This document shows positions 16,713-25,578 of a stretch of DNA of 25,685 bases, in pieces; the stretch's first letter is position 1, and every line of letters starts with the position of its first letter. This DNA comes from Gemmataceae bacterium (GTDB lineage: Bacteria > Planctomycetota > Planctomycetia > Gemmatales > Gemmataceae), in assembly GCA_020847555.1 (NCBI GenBank), contig JADLBT010000205.1:1-25685 (forward strand), given 5' to 3'. Under the pieces are notes generated by a model. It was not told where the DNA came from, did not search any database, and saw only the letters and a program-made list of their open reading frames with translations. Position numbers and translations under genes: made by a program.

Positions 16713-16720
16713 ACCGAGCC

Positions 16721-17107
16721 ATGACAAGTATCCTGCCCCCGGCCCGTCGCAGCTCGTTCGCCTTCGTTTTGCTGGTTTACCTCTCCGGCTGCGGGGCCGG
16801 GCCGGACCTGAACCGGGCGGAGGCGGCGGTGAAGACCTGCATGGACAAATGGAAGGAAGGCGGAACCCCACAACAGCTGGCCGACAAGACCATCGAGATC
16901 ACGGATCCCGACTGGAAGGCCGGCTACCGACTGCTCGATTATCAGCTGAAGGCGGTCTCGGCCCAGCCGCAGCAGGGGCCGCGGGTTATCGTGACGCTCA
17001 ATCTCCAGAGCCGCGCCGGGAAGAAGATGAAGAAGGAAGTGGCTTACGAGGTGCTGATAAAGGACAAGGTGCAGATCGGGCGGGATGCCTTTCACGTCGG
17101 ATCGTAG
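16721..17107 (+). CDS. small lipoprotein (128 aa), function unknown
   Basis: The ATG at 16721 starts a signal peptide (SSFAFVLLVYLSGC) with a good lipobox, LSGC. The mature chain begins GAGPDLNRAEAAVKTCMDKWKEGG, a helix, followed by a mixed alpha/beta domain with IVTLNLQSRAGKKMKKEVAYEVL strands, resembling a small cystatin/NTF2-size fold. No enzyme motifs are seen. The frame is open upstream to 16289, but that stretch overlaps the preceding gene. It follows that gene's in-frame end by eight bases, so the two are probably co-transcribed with the DUF1559 gene. Confidence 0.8.
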   Translation: MTSILPPARRSSFAFVLLVYLSGCGAGPDLNRAEAAVKTCMDKWKEGGTPQQLADKTIEITDPDWKAGYRLLDYQLKAVSAQPQQGPRVIVTLNLQSRAGKKMKKEVAYEVLIKDKVQIGRDAFHVGS

Positions 17108-17138
17108 GTCCGGTTCCCGGGTCCGGGGTCACGGCTCT

Positions 17139-17194
17139 ACCAGCCGCGAGCGCCAGCGCGTGGTCCACCCCGCGCGTTGGCGCTCGCGGCTGGT
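17139..17194. terminator. long inverted repeat between convergent genes, possible bidirectional terminator
   Basis: Arms ACCAGCCGCGAGCGCCAGCG (from 17139, to 17160) and the complementary 17173-17194 pair over 22 bases with one mismatch around a 12-base loop. It lies between the convergent ends of the lipoprotein gene (17107) and the minus-strand operon (17219). It differs in sequence from the CCCACGGG family and may be a second dispersed repeat. Confidence 0.7.
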
Positions 17195-17218
17195 CAACCC
17201 ATCAGCCCTAACGGAGCG

Positions 17219-17809
17219 CTAGCTCGTCCCTGCCTTGCTGCCTCTTTTCATCGACCGGGGGCGTCCGGAGGGTTGCATCGCAGCCGCCCTGGGATCCGGT
17301 GCCGGGGTCGCGGCGACCGGCGCGGCCGGTGGGGGGATCTCTTCCTGGAGGTGAGCGGCCAGCCACTTGCGGAACACCTCGGCCTCCGGTCCCTTGCCGG
17401 TCCAGCGCGCCCGGTCGAACAAGGTCAGTGCCATCAGCAGCGCGTGGTGCTGGCCGGCCCGATCCTCGGCCATCGCGAACTGCCGGTACAGCCGGTCGAT
17501 CAGCTCGACGCTCGCCCGCGCCGTCTCCTCGTCGCGGAACCCCAGCCGGCCGGCGAAGTACTTCGAGTACACGTTCATCGGCTGGTTGGTGGTCGTGTAC
17601 AGGTCGAAGTACCCGGTCATCAGACCGGCATCCTGGAGCACCGAGGCGACGTAACTCGGCCGCGTCTGCGTCAGGTGTGCCAGGTCCGCGATCTCCTGGA
17701 TGCCGGCGCTGAAGAGCGAGAGGATCTGGTCCTTCTTGGTCGGCTTCTTCGGGGGGGCCGTCTCGCCCCGCTGCGGGGTTCGGTCGGGTTCGGTCGGTTT
17801 CGCGCCCAT
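17219..17809 (-). CDS. hypothetical protein with helix-turn-helix-like segment (196 aa)
   Basis: The ATG at 17809 follows a strong GGGGAGGAG; the open frame upstream (to 17926) lies in the preceding gene. After a Lys/Pro-rich start, residues 26-66 read DQILSLFSAGIQEIADLAHL then RPSYVASVLQDAGL, a pattern like a winged-helix or sigma-region-4-type HTH. Residues 97-150 are helical (ELIDRLYRQFAMAEDRAGQHH). The C-terminus is Ala/Pro-rich and basic. It is the last gene of the MoxR-VWA operon, 26 bases from its neighbour. DNA binding is an inference; I do not recognise a named family. Confidence 0.78.
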   Translation of the reverse strand: MGAKPTEPDRTPQRGETAPPKKPTKKDQILSLFSAGIQEIADLAHLTQTRPSYVASVLQDAGLMTGYFDLYTTTNQPMNVYSKYFAGRLGFRDEETARASVELIDRLYRQFAMAEDRAGQHHALLMALTLFDRARWTGKGPEAEVFRKWLAAHLQEEIPPPAAPVAATPAPDPRAAAMQPSGRPRSMKRGSKAGTS

Positions 17810-17835
17810 CGTCACTCCTCCCCCTGACCACGGTT

Positions 17836-20163
17836 TCACACCATGCCCCAGCGCCGCCGGAGGAACCATTCGAGGCACAGCAGCGCGACGAACAGCAAGA
17901 AGCACGCCAGCATCCCCGACCCCCACAGCGCCGCGAGTTGCTCACCGGCCGAGAGGGACTGCGGCGCCTGCTGCCAGCGCTGCCAGTTCGGCCAGCTGGC
18001 CGTCTCCGCCTGCCGGCGCAGCAACGGCTGAGCGAGCAGCCCTTCGAGGAACGCGGTCAGCCTGTCCTCGCCGCCGAGGTACGCCGTCCCACCGCTGGCC
18101 GCTGCCAGCTTCTTCAGGAACTCGTGGTCCGCGGCCGGGCGCAGGTGCTCCAGATCCTCCGCGAACGTCAGGAACTTCGCTCTCCCGGGCGGCCCCTGCA
18201 CCTCCGTCCCATCGGCGTGCCGCGCGTGGGCCTCGATGACGTACTCGCCCGGTTCGTTCGTCCGCCAGAAATAGCCGCGCATCTGTCCGCCCTCGGCGGC
18301 GACGCGCACGTCGGTCGCCTCCTTGTTCGGCCCGATCACCTTGACCTTGAACTCGGCGTCGGGGATGGGGGCGCCACCCTTGCCGAGCGCCTCGACCGTG
18401 AACCCGACCTGGTTGTTACCGCCGGCCGCCACGCGCCGCGTGTCCGGGATGACGCGCACATTGCCGCCCGCGTCCTCGCGCTTTGCCAGCCACAGGATCA
18501 CCTGCTTCCAGAAGCGCTCGTAGGCGCGGACCGCCTCCTCGGTGCGCCGCCACTGCTTCCACGTCGTGTCGCCGCCGAACACCAGCGTCCGCCCCTCGCC
18601 GAACCTCGTCGCCGCCATCACCGGCTGGTCCGCGTCATCGACGGCGAACACCGTCGCGTCCTTGCGCACCTTGCCGAGTTTCGTCATCCCGTCGAGCTTG
18701 GCGAACACGCTCTCCCAGACGTGCTTCGGGTTGTCCGACAGGCGCAGCACGTAGGCGAGCCCCGCGGCGGTCGGGTTCACCCGGACGCGCGCGCTGATCT
18801 GTCCGGGTTCGTTCAGCTCGACCGGCAGCATGGCGGTGAACTCCGGGAACACCTGCCAGTCGCTGTTGGCAAACGTCTCGTATCCGCCGAGCATCGCCAG
18901 GCCGGTGCCCCGCTCCTTGACCATCTGACGGATCTTCGCGAACACCTCCTTCGGGTTCGCGCCGCCAAAGCGGCCGGCGGAAATGTCGCCGATCACGATC
19001 ACGTCGTAATGGCGGTCCTCGAAGTGGAACCAGTCCTCCCCCGGCGCCGGGGGAACTCCCTTGAGCCGCTCGGTGTAGAAGACGCTGAAGCGCCTGTCCC
19101 TGGCCAGGGCGTGGCGGATCGCGAACACCGACTCGAAAGCACGTTTCTTGCCCTCGATCCAGAGGACGCTCACGCCCTCGGCGGTCACGGTGACGAACGT
19201 CTCCAGCTTGTTGTTGGCCGTCGTCACCTCGCCCTTGACTTCCTCGACCTCGACGGTCACGCGAACGTCGCCGACCCTGTCCGGCCGCACCTCGCCGACG
19301 ACCACCTCGTTGCCGGTCGTCCTCTTCAGCGTGACCGGCCGGACGTCGCCGGCCTGCTTGCCGTCAATGAGCAGTTTGACGTTGACGGTCTGGCCCTCGA
19401 AGTTGGGGGCGTTGATGACCGCCTTGACGACGAGCTTGTTCTTGATGGGGACGAGGGGCGGATCCGGGTGGATGGCGACGACGGCAATATCCTGCTGCTT
19501 CGGATTGGTGGCGGGACTGCCGAGGGCAAACGTGTAGATCGGGCACGGGATGCCGCGCATCCGGGCCGCCTGCTCCAGGGCGGGGAAGCGCGTGCCGGTG
19601 TCGGCGCCGTCGCTCAGCAGCACCAGTCCGCGCAGGTGCTGCTCGCCGCCGTGGGCCTTCACCAGCGCCTCCAGCCAGCCGCCGATGTCGGTGCGCTTGC
19701 CGGCGGCCCTGCTGGTCGGATCGAACTTGCGCACCGCTGCGGACGCCTGATAGTAGACGATCTCGACCTTCTGGTCGGCCTGCAGCCGGCGCAGCAGGGA
19801 CTCGACCGCGGGCGCCTTGAGGAGGCGCAGCGCGGCGTCCCAGCGCGACGCGCCGGCGAGTTCGTCGCTGATGTTCATGCTGGCCGAGTCGTCGATAAGG
19901 ACGATCAGTTTCGACGGGATCGTCGCCTGGTCGCGATCGGCGAACGACGGACGCAGCACGACGAGGCAGGCGACGAGGAGGGCGCCGAGGCGCAGCAGCA
20001 CGACGGTCAGGACGCGCTTCCAGGATGCGGCGCGCACGCCGAGGTAGGTCCACACGGTGAGCGCGGTGAGCACCACGGCGACGACAGCCAGTGCCGTCAG
20101 GCCGCCGGGCAGCGACCACGGCCACGCCGGATCGAGGATCAGCTCGGCGACGGGCACGCTCAT
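17836..20163 (-). CDS. VWA and GATase-like domain membrane protein
   Basis: A 775-residue membrane protein. Two hydrophobic helices (about 22-41 and 51-70) precede a von Willebrand factor A domain (85-215) with an intact MIDAS: D91-x-S93-x-S95 in LIDDSASM, T158, and D185 in LLSDGADTG. Extracytoplasmic beta domains follow (230-330). A class I glutamine amidotransferase-like fold (about 331-560, with YDVIVIGD and GTGLAMLGGYETF) lacks a clear catalytic Cys triad. Another beta domain and a C-terminal helix (ACFLLFVALLCLEWFLRRR) end the protein. The topology suggests an envelope-facing metal-dependent adhesion platform working with the MoxR ATPase. Precise role unknown. Confidence 0.88.
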   Translation of the reverse strand: MSVPVAELILDPAWPWSLPGGLTALAVVAVVLTALTVWTYLGVRAASWKRVLTVVLLRLGALLVACLVVLRPSFADRDQATIPSKLIVLIDDSASMNISDELAGASRWDAALRLLKAPAVESLLRRLQADQKVEIVYYQASAAVRKFDPTSRAAGKRTDIGGWLEALVKAHGGEQHLRGLVLLSDGADTGTRFPALEQAARMRGIPCPIYTFALGSPATNPKQQDIAVVAIHPDPPLVPIKNKLVVKAVINAPNFEGQTVNVKLLIDGKQAGDVRPVTLKRTTGNEVVVGEVRPDRVGDVRVTVEVEEVKGEVTTANNKLETFVTVTAEGVSVLWIEGKKRAFESVFAIRHALARDRRFSVFYTERLKGVPPAPGEDWFHFEDRHYDVIVIGDISAGRFGGANPKEVFAKIRQMVKERGTGLAMLGGYETFANSDWQVFPEFTAMLPVELNEPGQISARVRVNPTAAGLAYVLRLSDNPKHVWESVFAKLDGMTKLGKVRKDATVFAVDDADQPVMAATRFGEGRTLVFGGDTTWKQWRRTEEAVRAYERFWKQVILWLAKREDAGGNVRVIPDTRRVAAGGNNQVGFTVEALGKGGAPIPDAEFKVKVIGPNKEATDVRVAAEGGQMRGYFWRTNEPGEYVIEAHARHADGTEVQGPPGRAKFLTFAEDLEHLRPAADHEFLKKLAAASGGTAYLGGEDRLTAFLEGLLAQPLLRRQAETASWPNWQRWQQAPQSLSAGEQLAALWGSGMLACFLLFVALLCLEWFLRRRWGMV

Positions 20164-20177
20164 AAAAGTTCTCCAGA

Positions 20178-20201
20178 GCCCACGGGGCGTAACCCGTGGG
20201 C
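20178..20201. repeat. palindromic intergenic repeat, copy 2 (CCCACGGG family)
   Basis: GCCCACGGG (20178-20186) and CCCGTGGGC (20193-20201) form a perfect 9-bp stem with loop GCGTAA, followed by TTTCCGGGC. It sits in the 49-base gap between the two VWA genes of the operon. The core ACCCGTGGGCTTT is shared with the copies at 13.3 and 22.8 kb. Confidence 0.85.
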
Positions 20202-20212
20202 TTTCCGGGCCG

Positions 20213-22783
20213 TCACCCGGCCGGTTCCGGCTCCCTGCGGTAGAACCTGTTCGCCAGCAGATTCTCGACCGCCAGCACCAGCAGCAGCAGCACCATCAGG
20301 AACGGGAACAGCTCGACCGGCTGGCTCCAGTGCCCGCTCAGGCTGTCGCCCAGCTCGGCCTGCACGTCGAGGGGCAACACCGAGCCGCGCCCGAACACCG
20401 CCTCGACGTCCTTCACCGGCACGCGCGTCAGCAGCGCCTCCTCCGTCGTCAGGTTAACACTGAAAAAGGCGGTCTTTTTGCCCTCGCCCGCCACCGCGTA
20501 ATTCCCGGGCGCCGCCGCCTGGGGAAAGCGCAGCTCGTTGAGGGTCTCGTCCGCCGCGACCGTGTCGAGCAGGTCCGGCCCGCGCCACAGCGCGTACTCC
20601 TTGAACCGCGGAGCCAGCGGCAGCGGGACGACCGGGCTTTCCTGGCCGGACAGGAAGTTGAGCCGTACCGGCTGCGTGTCGCCCGCGAGGTAGCCGGTCG
20701 TCAGGTTCGCGAGCACCACGTAGAAGGAGTTCAGCCGCTCGGCGTAGTTGTTCCACGCCTGGGCGCGGTCACGCAGGTCCATCGTGGTGGTGAACAGGAT
20801 CACCTTCCCGGGCCGCCCGCCTTTCGCGCCGATCAGCCGCTCCAGCAGGGCCGGCGGGCTGCCCCTGGCGGCGTAGGCGGCCAGGGCGGTCACGTCCTTC
20901 TCGCGCGGCGCGACCGGCCAGTACCACGTGGCCGAGCGCGGGTAGCGCACGAAGTCGATCCCCCGGTCCCCCTTCCACGTCCGGAACGGCGCCATCAACG
21001 CATGCTGATAGGCGAGTTTGTCCCAGTCCCACCGCCCGGCCTCCTCGCTCGCCGCCTTCGCCGGGTTGTTGCCCAGCTTGCCGGGCAGGACGGCCTGGGC
21101 CGCAGGGCTGTTGTACCGCCCGACGACCACCGTCGGCCCGCCTGGCACCACCGCCAGCCCGCCGCCCTTGTTGACGTACCCCTCCAGCAGTCGCCACAGG
21201 TCGTCCGACGGCGCCTCGACGTTGAACAGCCAGACGGCATGGTAGTCCCTGAGCAGGTCGGGGCCTTCCTTCAGCGCCTTCTCGATCTTCTGGATCGTGA
21301 GGCGGAAATCGCCGACAGCGTCGTGGGCGTCCTTCAGCAGCTGGGCCGCGGGCGGCTGGTCGGTCAGCACCAGAACCTGGCGCGGCTGGCGGATGGCGAA
21401 GGTGAGGTAGCGAAGGTTGTTCGCCGGCAGCAGGTCGGTGCTGACGAACTCGGCGACCAGCTGGTGCGGGCCGGGCTGCAGCTGCTTGCCGTCGATGGGG
21501 AAGGCGAACGACTTGCTGGAACCGGCCTTGATCTCGACCGCCTGCTCCTCCTTGCGCGCGCCGAGCGTCCACCGCAGGACGTTGCTCAGATCCTTGCCGG
21601 TCGCCTGCACCGTCGCCCGGACCACGAACTTCTCGTCGGCTGCGAACAGCTGGCGCGGGGCGTTGCGGCGCCCGTCGCGCGGCAGCTCCAGGTCGAGGAT
21701 GGCTCCGTCGGCGGGATCGTCCACGCCGACGTCGAGAAAGACCTCGTGCGCCCCGCGGAGGTCGTGAAGCACCGCCCCAACTGCCTCCAGCACGCGATCC
21801 CGGTACTGCTTCGCCTCGTCCCCGAGTTTCGCGTTCAGCCCCTCCAGGGCGGCGAGGAGTTCCCTGGCCCGGCCGCGGGCGGCGCCGACGAGCTGGTTGA
21901 ACTTGCTGTCGGGGTACGCCGCCTCGCTCAGCCTGCCGCCCTCCTCCCGGATCCTGTCCAGCAAGTCGATCAGGGCCGCATCCGGGAGTTCCTGCCCGGT
22001 CGAGACGGGGACGCGCGTGCGCAATTCCTTGAGCAACTCGATCACCCCGGGGATGCGCCCGCCGACGAGGGCGACGCGGTCGAACGGCAGCGGCACCCGG
22101 TCGCGAGCCTCCTGGAGAGACTTTACCCGTCCAGCGTCCCAGCCGCCGGTCGTCCGGTCCGAGAAGACGCATACCAGGCGGGCCAGCTGATGCGCCTGCT
22201 CGTCCCGGGCGCGGCCCAGGTCCGCCAGCAGGCGGTAAACCTCCTCCAGCCGGGCCGTGACCGTGCCGCCGGGGCGGACGCGCAGGGCGTCGATGCGCTT
22301 GCGGGCCTGGAGAGCGGATGTCAGCCAGTCGCCCTTGCCGGCGGGAACCGCCTCGGCCGTGTCGAGGATCAGGTACTTGCTCCCGGCGGGCAGTCGGTCG
22401 ATCATCTCGTGCCCGCGCCGTTTCGCGTCGTCGAGGCGCGTCAGCTTGCCGTCCTTCGTCGAAACCGTGTACTCCATGCTCGGGCTGGTGTCGAACAGCA
22501 GCACGGCCGCAACCGGGCGGTCGGTCCCGAGCTTGAGGGCGTCGCTGGAGACGGTCAGGCGGGCGGCGGCCAGGCAGATGGCGACGATGAGCAGAACGCG
22601 CAGCGACAGCAACAGGAGGTGCCGGAGGCGGAGCTTGCGCAGGTTCGTCCTGTGGCGCTGGACGAGGAACCGGAACGCCGGAAAGAGCAGCGTTTTCGGC
22701 TTCTGGCGCATGATGAGGTGGATCAGCACCGGGATGCTGACCAGCACCAGCCCGCCCAGAACGAAGGAGAAGACGAAGGTCAT
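20213..22783 (-). CDS. BatA-like VWA domain membrane protein
   Basis: An 856-residue membrane protein. The N-terminus is the BatA/aerotolerance-regulator domain: one helix (3-24), the HLIMRQKPKTLLFPAFRFL signature (22-40), and a second helix (54-75). The VWA domain (90-250) has D98-x-S100-x-S102 in LLFDTSPSM, with D209 in CVFSDR as a further acidic residue. Beta-rich segments (365-465) lead into a GATase-like/Rossmann part (about 465-560, QVLVLTDQPP and GGLAVVPGGPT). A C-terminal helix (FPFLMVLLLLVLAVENLLANRF) closes the protein. BatA-type proteins pair with MoxR ATPases and DUF58 proteins (known); the target of this complex is not known. Confidence 0.9.
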   Translation of the reverse strand: MTFVFSFVLGGLVLVSIPVLIHLIMRQKPKTLLFPAFRFLVQRHRTNLRKLRLRHLLLLSLRVLLIVAICLAAARLTVSSDALKLGTDRPVAAVLLFDTSPSMEYTVSTKDGKLTRLDDAKRRGHEMIDRLPAGSKYLILDTAEAVPAGKGDWLTSALQARKRIDALRVRPGGTVTARLEEVYRLLADLGRARDEQAHQLARLVCVFSDRTTGGWDAGRVKSLQEARDRVPLPFDRVALVGGRIPGVIELLKELRTRVPVSTGQELPDAALIDLLDRIREEGGRLSEAAYPDSKFNQLVGAARGRARELLAALEGLNAKLGDEAKQYRDRVLEAVGAVLHDLRGAHEVFLDVGVDDPADGAILDLELPRDGRRNAPRQLFAADEKFVVRATVQATGKDLSNVLRWTLGARKEEQAVEIKAGSSKSFAFPIDGKQLQPGPHQLVAEFVSTDLLPANNLRYLTFAIRQPRQVLVLTDQPPAAQLLKDAHDAVGDFRLTIQKIEKALKEGPDLLRDYHAVWLFNVEAPSDDLWRLLEGYVNKGGGLAVVPGGPTVVVGRYNSPAAQAVLPGKLGNNPAKAASEEAGRWDWDKLAYQHALMAPFRTWKGDRGIDFVRYPRSATWYWPVAPREKDVTALAAYAARGSPPALLERLIGAKGGRPGKVILFTTTMDLRDRAQAWNNYAERLNSFYVVLANLTTGYLAGDTQPVRLNFLSGQESPVVPLPLAPRFKEYALWRGPDLLDTVAADETLNELRFPQAAAPGNYAVAGEGKKTAFFSVNLTTEEALLTRVPVKDVEAVFGRGSVLPLDVQAELGDSLSGHWSQPVELFPFLMVLLLLVLAVENLLANRFYRREPEPAG

Positions 22784-22828
22784 GGGTGTCGTTCGCAGGG
22801 GACCGTGCCCAGGGAAGGCTTGCGGGGG

Positions 22829-22900
22829 TAAAGTCCACGGGCTGCGTCCCGTGGGCCACCCCTCGGCGCCTGGCCCACGGGACGCAACCCGCGGGCTTTA
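22829..22900. repeat. palindromic intergenic repeat, copy 3 (CCCACGGG family), long form
   Basis: Arms of 30 bases at 22829-22858 and 22871-22900 pair with three mismatches around a 12-base loop. The core is GCGTCCCGTGGGCCA on the left arm and TGGCCCACGGGACGCAACCC on the right. It lies in the 129-base gap between the DUF58 and BatA-like genes and could shape the operon transcript by stabilising or partly terminating it. Confidence 0.88.
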
Positions 22901-22912
22901 ACTCCGGGCTCC

Positions 22913-23806
22913 TCAGAACCGCTTCCGCCGCTGCAACAGGTACTCCATCAGCGCCCGGTCGAAGTTGACGCTCGTGTCCATCGGGACGTAATCGATGTTC
23001 GCGCGGGCGCACTTCTGGCGATAGAACTCCTGGAACTCGCCCAGCGCTTGCAGATAGTCGGTGCGCATGTTCCGGGCGTCGAGCGTCAGCTTCTGCTCTT
23101 CCTCGACGTCCTGAAACTCGATCACGCCCTCGAACGGGAAATGGACCTCGGCCTCGTCGAGGATGTGGAACAGGATGATCTCGTTGCCGCGGTGGCGCAG
23201 ATGGTTGAGGCTTTCCAGCACCGGCTCCGGGTCGGTCAGCAGGTCGCTGAAGACCATCACCAGCGCCTTGTGGCGGATCATCGCTGCCAGCGGGTGCAGG
23301 CAGTGCGCCAGGTCGGTCTTGCCGGCCGGCTTGAGGTTCGCCAGGATCGCGAGGATGTTGCCGAGCTGCGTGCGCTTGCTGCGCGGCGGCAGGCACGCCT
23401 GGATGCGCGTGTCGAACGTCACCAACCCGACCGGATCCTGCTGGTGGATCATCAGGTAGCCGAGGGCCGCCGCCAAGCAGATGGCGTACTCGAACTTCGT
23501 CAGCTCCTGGCGGTACGTGTACGCCATCGACGCGCTCAGATCCATCACCAGATAGCCGGTGACGTTTGTCTCGGCCTCGAACTTCTTGACGTAATAGCGG
23601 TCTGTCTTGGCGTAGATGTTCCAGTCGAGGTCTTTCAGGTCGTCGCCAGCGACGTACTTGCGGTGCTCGCTGAACTCGACCGAGAACCCGTGGTACGGGC
23701 TCGCGTGCAGGCCGGCGAGGAATCCTTCCACGATGAACTTGGCGCGCAGGTCGAGGCGCGATACCTGGCGGATCACCTCGGGTTTGAGGTACTTCTCGGT
23801 GTTCAT
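22913..23806 (-). CDS. DUF58 domain-containing protein
   Basis: A 297-residue soluble protein. The DUF58 signature is clear: HGFSVEFSEHRKYVAGDDLKDLDW, NIYAKTDRYYVKKFEAE, then a VWA-like core with MDLSASM (D-x-S-x-S) and LVMVFSDLL. DUF58 proteins lack membrane helices and act with MoxR ATPases (established by association). The frame is open upstream to 23974, but the ATG at 23806 begins MNTEKYLKPEVIRQVSRLDL, the usual family start. It follows the stop of the 154-residue gene by one base, so the two are coupled. Confidence 0.93.
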   Translation of the reverse strand: MNTEKYLKPEVIRQVSRLDLRAKFIVEGFLAGLHASPYHGFSVEFSEHRKYVAGDDLKDLDWNIYAKTDRYYVKKFEAETNVTGYLVMDLSASMAYTYRQELTKFEYAICLAAALGYLMIHQQDPVGLVTFDTRIQACLPPRSKRTQLGNILAILANLKPAGKTDLAHCLHPLAAMIRHKALVMVFSDLLTDPEPVLESLNHLRHRGNEIILFHILDEAEVHFPFEGVIEFQDVEEEQKLTLDARNMRTDYLQALGEFQEFYRQKCARANIDYVPMDTSVNFDRALMEYLLQRRKRF

Positions 23807-23807
23807 G

Positions 23808-24272
23808 TCAACCCTCGGCAACGAGGAGCGCCCCCTCGGCGTCGCGGAAACCCTCGCCGTCCGCCTGGTACACGCCCTCGGTAGTGCGGGCCAGGAACCG
23901 GGCCAGCGCCGCGCAGAGCGCGCGGGTCGCTTCGGCGTCGGCGCCGTCCTCTCCGGTGTGCAGGGTGTAGACACGCCGTGTGCCGATGAGGTGGAGCATC
24001 AGCCGATCCTGCACCGGACCGGGCGCCGTCGTCTCCAGCCACGCCGCCCAGGTGAGCAGTTCCTGCCGCACGCCCTCCTCGGTGGCGAGGTAGCACTCGG
24101 CCTCGACGCTGCCGCCCTCATCCGGGAGGCTGAGGTCCGCCCGAAACCACCCCTGGTCGTCGCCGCGGAAATGGCCGCTCACCTCCAGCCCGGTCCCGTG
24201 CAGGTGCTCCAGCAGGGCGGCCGGCTCGGGGTGGGCGTCGTTGCTGGCGAAGACGCGATACCAAATGGTCAT
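23808..24272 (-). CDS. hypothetical protein (154 aa) of the MoxR operon
   Basis: The ATG at 24272 begins MTIWYRVFASNDAHPEPAAL, an alpha/beta start; the longer open frame upstream runs into the MoxR gene and an intergenic repeat. The chain alternates strands (GLEVSGHFRG, WFRADLSL, SVEAECYLA) with helices rich in Ala, Glu and Arg. It has no signal peptide or membrane helix. It resembles an immunity- or ferredoxin-fold-sized accessory protein, but I recognise no family. Position between MoxR and DUF58, with one base to the latter, suggests a dedicated partner of that complex. Confidence 0.8.
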   Translation of the reverse strand: MTIWYRVFASNDAHPEPAALLEHLHGTGLEVSGHFRGDDQGWFRADLSLPDEGGSVEAECYLATEEGVRQELLTWAAWLETTAPGPVQDRLMLHLIGTRRVYTLHTGEDGADAEATRALCAALARFLARTTEGVYQADGEGFRDAEGALLVAEG

Positions 24273-24280
24273 CGTTCTTC

Positions 24281-24338
24281 CCCCGCACCTCCAGGCCCCC
24301 TCTCCCCTGGTGGGAGAGGGGGGCAGGGGGGTGCGGGG
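24281..24338. repeat. GC-rich nested inverted repeat (CCCCCTCTCCC type)
   Basis: CCCCCTCTCCC (24296-24306) pairs perfectly with GGGAGAGGGGG (24312-24322) around a 5-base loop. Outside it CCCCGCACC (24281-24289) pairs with GGTGCGGGG (24330-24338). It fills the 71-base gap between the MoxR gene and the next gene. Similar CCCTCTCCC...GGGAGAGGG elements are common intergenic repeats in GC-rich genomes (recollection). Confidence 0.8.
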
Positions 24339-24343
24339 GATCC

Positions 24344-25369
<1,026 letters not shown>

Positions 25370-25422
25370 CGGTGGCGTTACCTCGCGGGGCCAGGGGCGA
25401 CGGGGGCCACGATACCTGCTGT

Positions 25423-25428
25423 ATTGTA
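25423..25428 (-). promoter_or_regulatory. putative -10 element for the MoxR operon
   Basis: On the minus strand the sequence reads TTACAATAC with TACAAT (5 of 6) at 25428-25423. TTCCCC at 17 bases is a poor -35. The start point would be near 25416, about 47 bases before the GTG of moxR. Confidence 0.45.
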
Positions 25429-25505
25429 AAGGATGGGCGGCGAGAGGGGAAATGGCCGCGGCACCTCGCCTGGTCCTCGCCTTCGCCGCGGACGCGGCCG
25501 CTGCT

Positions 25506-25511
25506 TACAAT
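25506..25511 (+). promoter_or_regulatory. putative -10 element for the Tat-signal protein gene
   Basis: The plus strand carries the identical TTACAATAC (25505-25513) with TACAAT as -10; TTCGCC (25482-25487) 18 bases before is a poor -35. The start point would be near 25518, about 60 bases before the ATG at 25579. Confidence 0.45.
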
Positions 25512-25519
25512 ACCCGCGC

Positions 25520-25540
25520 GCTCCCGCCGCGGGCGGGAGC
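25520..25540. repeat. short GC hairpin in the 5' leader
   Basis: GCTCCCGCC (25520-25528) pairs with GGCGGGAGC (25532-25540) over 9 bases with a 3-base loop. It lies just after the predicted start of the plus-strand transcript and before the AGCAGGGAAGGGG stretch, so it could affect expression of the last gene. Confidence 0.55.
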
Positions 25541-25578
25541 AGGGAAGGGGCCGTTCCCCACTCATCCGAGGTCACGTC

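Noticed and set aside
17938..22831. Very long plus-strand open frames (839 and 924 codons) opposite the VWA genes
   Set aside because: They are antisense shadows of GC-rich genes with low-complexity Arg/Gln/Pro-rich translations; the minus-strand frames contain clear VWA and BatA signatures.
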